DNA from: an uncultured Lachnospiraceae bacterium | Lineage (GTDB): Bacteria > Bacillota > Clostridia > Lachnospirales > Lachnospiraceae | Assembly (NCBI GenBank): GCA_947630595.1 | Contig: CANRIG010000033.1 | Coordinates: forward strand, 1 to 33,329 | Direction of reading: 5' to 3' | Length of the DNA stretch: 33,329 bases | Shown: positions 31,588 through 33,329 of the stretch, piece after piece | How positions within the stretch are numbered: position 1 is the first letter of the stretch | How the letters are laid out: every line of letters begins with the position of its first letter | Notes under the pieces: generated by a model | Databases searched by the model: none | Seen by the model: only the letters and a program-made list of their open reading frames with translations | Told to the model about the DNA's origin: nothing | Made by a program: the position numbers and the translations under genes

Positions 31588-32406
31588 ATGCGTGTTGGAG
31601 TTATGGTAGATTTGGTCCGGGAACGGACCGTGGAGGAACAGTTCGCTCAGCTGAGAGAGCTGGGGATGGACAACTGTCAGCTTGTGTGCTGGGACAGGAG
31701 CCTGCTGACCCGGGAAACGGCGGCGCGGGTCAACGAGGCGGTCAGCCGCTATGAAACGGAGATTTCCGCGTTCTGGTGCGGCTGGGAAGGCCCGCGGGAC
31801 TGGAATTTTTACGAGGGCCAGCTGACCCTGGGCCTGGTGCCGGAGGCGTACCGGTTCCGGCGCATGGAAATGCTGATGGAGGGCTCCGATTTCGCTTCCT
31901 GGATCCATGTGACGGACCTGGTGACCCACGTGGGCTATATGCCGGAGAACCCGTACGACCCGCATTATCCGGCGGTGATTGCCTGCCTGAAAAAAATTGC
32001 GCAGAAATGCGCGCAGAACGGACAGTATTTTCTGTTTGAGACCGGGCAGGAGACCCCGATTACCCTGCTGCGCGCGATACAGGACGTGGGCGCGGACAAC
32101 CTCGGCATCAACCTCGACCCGGCGAACCTGGTGATGTACGGCAAGGCCAATCCGGTGGACGCCCTGGACACATTCGGCACGTACGTGCGCGGCGTGCACG
32201 GCAAGGACGGCCTTTACCCGACGGATGGCCGCGAACTGGGGCCGGAGGTTCCGCTGGGGGAGGGCAGGGTCGATTACCCGCGCCTCATCGCCCGCCTGCG
32301 GGAGCTGGGCTACGACGGGGCGATCACCATCGAACGGGAAATCTCCGGAGAGGAGCAGGTCCGGGACATCATCCGGGCGAAGGAACTGCTCGACCGGCTG
32401 ATTTGA
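31588..32406 (+). CDS. Xylose-isomerase-like TIM-barrel sugar isomerase/epimerase or 3-keto-glycoside lyase
   Basis: Metal-dependent TIM-barrel protein of 272 residues (AP endonuclease 2 / sugar phosphate isomerase-epimerase family). Four probable metal ligands lie at strand ends: Glu151 in FETGQET, Asp177 in NLDPANL, His204 in GVHGKDG and Glu249 in TIEREISG. The family includes keto-sugar epimerases and hydratases or lyases that act on 3-keto-glycosides made by Gfo/Idh/MocA partners, as in C-deglycosidase systems. No signal peptide. ATG 31588 is chosen because GGGAGG is 9-10 bases upstream; the frame extends 40 codons further but into non-coding-looking sequence. Last gene of the cluster, followed by a possible terminator. 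The exact reaction cannot be told from the sequence. Confidence 0.88.
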   Translation: MRVGVMVDLVRERTVEEQFAQLRELGMDNCQLVCWDRSLLTRETAARVNEAVSRYETEISAFWCGWEGPRDWNFYEGQLTLGLVPEAYRFRRMEMLMEGSDFASWIHVTDLVTHVGYMPENPYDPHYPAVIACLKKIAQKCAQNGQYFLFETGQETPITLLRAIQDVGADNLGINLDPANLVMYGKANPVDALDTFGTYVRGVHGKDGLYPTDGRELGPEVPLGEGRVDYPRLIARLRELGYDGAITIEREISGEEQVRDIIRAKELLDRLI

Positions 32407-32518
32407 CCAAAGACGCGGCGGAGGTTCCGGCAGTGCGGCGCGCGGGCTTTGCGTGCACAAAAAATGCCGCGGCAGACCGGTTTTTGGCGAGACAAAACGG
32501 TACCGGCTCAAAACGCTG

Positions 32519-32548
32519 CAACGGCATGACAGGCAGCTGTTGTCTTTT
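32519..32548 (+). terminator. Possible terminator at the end of the glycosidase cluster
   Basis: CAACGGC (32519-32525) pairs with GCTGTTG (32536-32542, one wobble) around a 10-nt loop, followed by TCTTTT. It sits 112 bp past the last gene and touches the stop codon of the convergent aminotransferase gene. The rest of 32407-32518 shows no gene. Confidence 0.45.
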
Positions 32549-33233
32549 AATAATTGATATCCGTGTCGTAATGCTCCGTGTATGCTTCCTGCAGCTTCCG
32601 AAGCGTCGCTTCATTCCTGCCGCCGACCGGCTTTCCGTCCAGCTCGACCGCCCGGATGCACAAGACTCCGTCCTTCAGCATCAGGATATTGCTGTGGGCG
32701 CACTCCGTCACCCGCTCGCCGCGGTGCAGAACCGTCTCCTGGCAGCCAACTTCCATGCAGCGCTGGGTGGCGATTACGCTGGGAATCAGGTTCAGCGTCT
32801 TGATGTTGCAGTGAAAAAACCGCGTGTCCTCCATAGAAATCAGCCGGAAAGTCCGGTCAAAGGGAATCAGCTCGCAGGGCATTGTGAAGATCATCAGGTT
32901 CGGCTTCACGTCCGCCGGCAGGAAATGATGCTGCCTTAAGCCTGTACCGCGGGAACACTGCCAGTAGAGCATTCCGTGATCCAGCTCATTTGCGTCGATG
33001 CATTGCTGCAGGGTGGCGATCAGCGCCTCCCGCGGCATCTCAAACGGAATCTCCAGCATCCGGCAGCTGTTGTAAAAACGGCCTATGTGATCTTTTACTG
33101 CGAAAATGTGATTGTGAGCGAACGTGGTCGCGTCGTAGCAGCCGTCTCCGAAATAAACGGCCCGGCCCAGCATCGGGATTTTCATTTCCTCCAGCGGCCC
33201 GATTTCGCCGTTGTAATATCCTATGTATTTCAT
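32547..33233 (-). CDS. Class IV aminotransferase (D-amino-acid/branched-chain type) with internal deletion
   Basis: PLP-dependent class IV aminotransferase or lyase, 228 residues. Present: the N-terminal domain with YFGDGCYDATTF and the Arg of GRFYNSCRML, PLP Lys145 in NIKTLNLIP and Glu177 in VTECAHSN, the same positions as in Bacillus D-amino-acid aminotransferase from memory. After SNILMLKDG (to residue 189) the sequence jumps to LCIRAVELDGKPVGG. Members of 280-290 residues carry about 55-60 residues there, including the LPGI(T/A)R loop that grips the PLP phosphate. The reading frame is kept, so a shortened protein could still be made, but normal activity is unlikely. The ATG has GGAGG upstream. 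It is convergent with the glycosidase cluster, so a direct link is doubtful. The 96 bases beyond its start hold no further gene. Confidence 0.8.
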   Translation of the reverse strand: MKYIGYYNGEIGPLEEMKIPMLGRAVYFGDGCYDATTFAHNHIFAVKDHIGRFYNSCRMLEIPFEMPREALIATLQQCIDANELDHGMLYWQCSRGTGLRQHHFLPADVKPNLMIFTMPCELIPFDRTFRLISMEDTRFFHCNIKTLNLIPSVIATQRCMEVGCQETVLHRGERVTECAHSNILMLKDGVLCIRAVELDGKPVGGRNEATLRKLQEAYTEHYDTDINY

Positions 33234-33329
33234 TTCGCATCCTCCGTTTCTTTGTGGGTAGTGTCAAAAGCTACCTGTTTTTTTGTTGCAAAATATAATA
33301 AAAACCTTGATTTTAAGGGAAATCTGCAA

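Noticed and set aside
21787-32406. Control of the glycosidase cluster by the LacI-type regulator at 19302
   Set aside because: No GTTAACGTTAAC-like palindrome was found near the 21707 promoter; not excluded, but there is no sequence support.
1-33329. tRNA, rRNA, prophage or intact insertion sequence
   Set aside because: No cloverleaf-like CCA-ended sequence, rRNA segment, integrase, transposase with terminal repeats or phage structural gene was recognised; only the decayed Rpn gene is mobile-element-like.

Overview
The window looks like chromosomal DNA from a moderately high-GC gut Firmicute, most likely a Lachnospiraceae-type clostridium. The grounds are strong GGAGG ribosome sites, sigma-A promoters, a Bce-type peptide-resistance module, several family-1 sugar ABC systems without their own ATPase, and a decayed Rpn/PD-(D/E)XK nuclease-transposase of a type common in that family. 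Species cannot be named from the sequence alone.

Layout. (1) 0-3 kb: a MerR regulator divergent from a Cys-nucleophile alpha/beta hydrolase with a MerR-type long-spacer promoter between them; an orphan AbiEi-type antitoxin/repressor with a strong promoter and a dyad operator; a small unknown protein. (2) 3.1-9.3 kb: a HAD phosphatase, a complete PotABCD-type ABC importer and an M20 amidohydrolase. The PotD-like protein appears to lack the acidic residues that bind polyamines in E. coli PotD, so the ligand is open. (3) 9.3-13.9 kb: ABC ATPase, ten-helix FtsX-type permease, OmpR-type response regulator and short sensor kinase, i.e. a BceAB-RS-like antimicrobial-peptide sensing and resistance module with a 7-bp inverted repeat just upstream of the promoter. 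(4) 13.9-20.4 kb: a visibly more AT-rich sugar module (binding protein, two permeases, aldo-keto reductase, five-bladed beta-propeller glycosidase/phosphorylase), started by a promoter with a perfect GTTAACGTTAAC palindrome and facing a convergent LacI regulator. (5) 20.6-21.5 kb: an Rpn-family nuclease broken by a large internal deletion and frameshift.

(6) 21.7-32.4 kb: one long same-strand cluster: sugar-binding protein, two permeases, a Cys/Met-metabolism PLP enzyme, a GH36 alpha-galactosidase, a 634-residue GH129/GH101-like enzyme, a Gfo/Idh/MocA NAD(P) oxidoreductase and a metal-binding xylose-isomerase-like TIM barrel. None of the enzymes has a signal peptide, so the substrate must be imported intact and dismantled in the cytoplasm. 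The mix suggests use of small alpha-galactosyl/alpha-GalNAc glycosides, possibly mucin-type O-glycosyl amino acids, perhaps with an oxidative (3-keto) glycoside-cleaving branch. This is the best candidate for an undescribed system here. (7) 32.5-33.2 kb: a class IV aminotransferase on the minus strand that keeps its PLP lysine but lacks about 55-60 internal residues.

Other threads: all three binding proteins have plain signal peptides with no lipobox cysteine, and both sugar importers must borrow an ATPase encoded elsewhere.
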